DNA of 15,871 nucleotides from the NCBI GenBank assembly GCA_046302815.1, contig JBKCHO010000047.1:1-15871 (forward strand), in the 5' to 3' direction. The notes below the pieces were generated by a model, which saw only the letters and a list, made by a program, of their open reading frames with translations, did not search any database and was not told where the DNA came from. Position numbers and translations under genes: made by a program. Shown here in pieces: positions 15,147-15,871 of the stretch; position 1 is the first letter of the stretch; each line of letters opens with the position of its first letter. The stretch is from JALRAP01 sp046302815 (lineage in GTDB: Bacteria; Bacteroidota; Bacteroidia; AKYH767-A; OLB10).

Positions 15147-15871
15147 ATGAAATCCTATTTGAACGCTTTCATCATCGGATTATCGGTTATCATCACAGCA
15201 ATGGTATTGGGAAATGCGTTTCAAAACAGGAACAAATCATCCAATACAATTTCCGTAACCGGACTAGGAACAAAAGACTTTGTATCGGATTTGATTGTAT
15301 GGAGTGGGAATTTCAGCAAGCGGAGCCCTGTTTTAAAGGACGCTTATGCCGAATTGGATAAAGACCGCGAAATCATTCGCAAATACCTCAAATCAAAAGG
15401 CATCTCCGACGGAAACATTGTCTTCTCTGCCGTTGGAATCAACAAAGAGTTCGAAACCATTTACGACACCAACATGAATGTGAAGGAGCAACGGTTTTCG
15501 GGTTATCTTTTGGATCAAACAGTTACCATAGAATCAAAGGAAGTAGACGAAATAGAGGACATTTCTCGCCAAGTAAGTGAACTCATCAACTCGGGTGTGG
15601 AGTTTTATTCGCAAGAGCCCCAATATTATTATACGAAGCTTTCTGAGTTGAAAATTGAGATGATTGCCCAGGCCACTAAAGATGCGAATGAACGAGCCGA
15701 ACGCATTGCTGTGAATGCGGGTAGTTCGATAGGTTCATTGAAAAATGCCAGTATGGGTGTGTTCCAAATCGTGGCTCAAAACTCGGCCGAGGATTTTTCG
15801 TGGGGCGGGTCCTTCAATACTACCTCCAAACGCAAAACGGCGAACATTACCGTGAAGTTGGAGTATGAAGT
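15147..15871 (+). CDS. SIMPL-domain (DUF541) protein, cut by the right edge
   Basis: The ATG at 15147 opens 241 codons that run off the window. Residues about 5-24 form a hydrophobic signal anchor or signal peptide (YLNAFIIGLSVIITAMVLGN). The SIMPL domain follows from about residue 34 (NTISVTGLGTKDFVSDLIVW). Other landmarks are YLKSKGISDGNI, FSGYLLDQTVTIESKEVDEI, ATKDANERAERIAVNAGS and the near-terminal TANITVKLEYEV. Members are usually about 230 to 250 aa, so only a few residues are probably missing. SIMPL proteins are periplasmic or membrane-attached and assemble into oligomers; their biochemical role is unsettled, with oxidative-stress phenotypes reported for E. coli YggE. The gene follows the DUF5916 gene by 58 nt on the same strand and may be co-transcribed. 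Confidence 0.88.
   Translation, partial: MKSYLNAFIIGLSVIITAMVLGNAFQNRNKSSNTISVTGLGTKDFVSDLIVWSGNFSKRSPVLKDAYAELDKDREIIRKYLKSKGISDGNIVFSAVGINKEFETIYDTNMNVKEQRFSGYLLDQTVTIESKEVDEIEDISRQVSELINSGVEFYSQEPQYYYTKLSELKIEMIAQATKDANERAERIAVNAGSSIGSLKNASMGVFQIVAQNSAEDFSWGGSFNTTSKRKTANITVKLEYE

Noticed and set aside
1..15871. Search for tRNA or rRNA genes, CRISPR arrays, insertion sequences, phage genes, toxin-antitoxin or defence systems
   Set aside because: No cloverleaf, spaced repeats, transposase, integrase or defence-type domain was seen; gaps are short and all larger open frames are accounted for.

Overview
The window looks like ordinary chromosome from a Bacteroidota bacterium, most likely Flavobacteriia or a close relative. 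The class is inferred; the phylum is well supported. The evidence is a type IX secretion (T9SS) C-terminal sorting domain on an M43 protease, a DUF5916 outer-membrane protein, a Bacteroidota-type Ig-like lipoprotein, weak or absent Shine-Dalgarno sequences, and promoter-like boxes resembling the phylum's TTG / TAnnTTTG consensus. Eleven protein-coding genes fill almost the whole window, two of them cut by its edges. I see no RNA gene, insertion sequence, phage gene, CRISPR array or attachment site. No gene-free stretch exceeds about 175 bases.

Layout. (1) 1-2668, minus strand: two tandem paralogous secreted M43 metalloproteases 12 nt apart, the downstream one running off the left edge. (2) 2830-6024, minus strand: a tight four-gene cluster, in transcription order comF-like phosphoribosyltransferase, free methionine-(R)-sulfoxide reductase, Ig-like lipoprotein, MutT-type Nudix hydrolase. 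The last three are nearly abutting or overlapping. A possible intrinsic terminator follows mutT. (3) 6148-7083, plus strand: a membrane-anchored coiled-coil protein of unknown function, divergent from comF. (4) 7088-11359, minus strand: an uncharacterised 241-aa cytoplasmic protein followed by a 1156-aa outer-membrane beta-barrel protein that appears to start at TTG just after a strong hairpin. (5) 11534-15871, plus strand: a coiled-coil OmpA-type lipoprotein, a CBM9-like/DUF5916 outer-membrane protein, and a SIMPL-domain protein cut by the right edge.

How it fits together. Eight of the eleven products carry a signal peptide, lipobox or membrane anchor, so this is mainly a cell-envelope and secretion neighbourhood. 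The comF cluster is the exception: it joins two enzymes that deal with oxidised metabolites (free Met-R-sulfoxide and oxidised dNTPs) to a ComF protein and a surface lipoprotein. I do not see a clear-cut new defence or mobile system. The least explained elements are the 241-aa/1156-aa pair with its hairpin, and the 311-aa coiled-coil protein.
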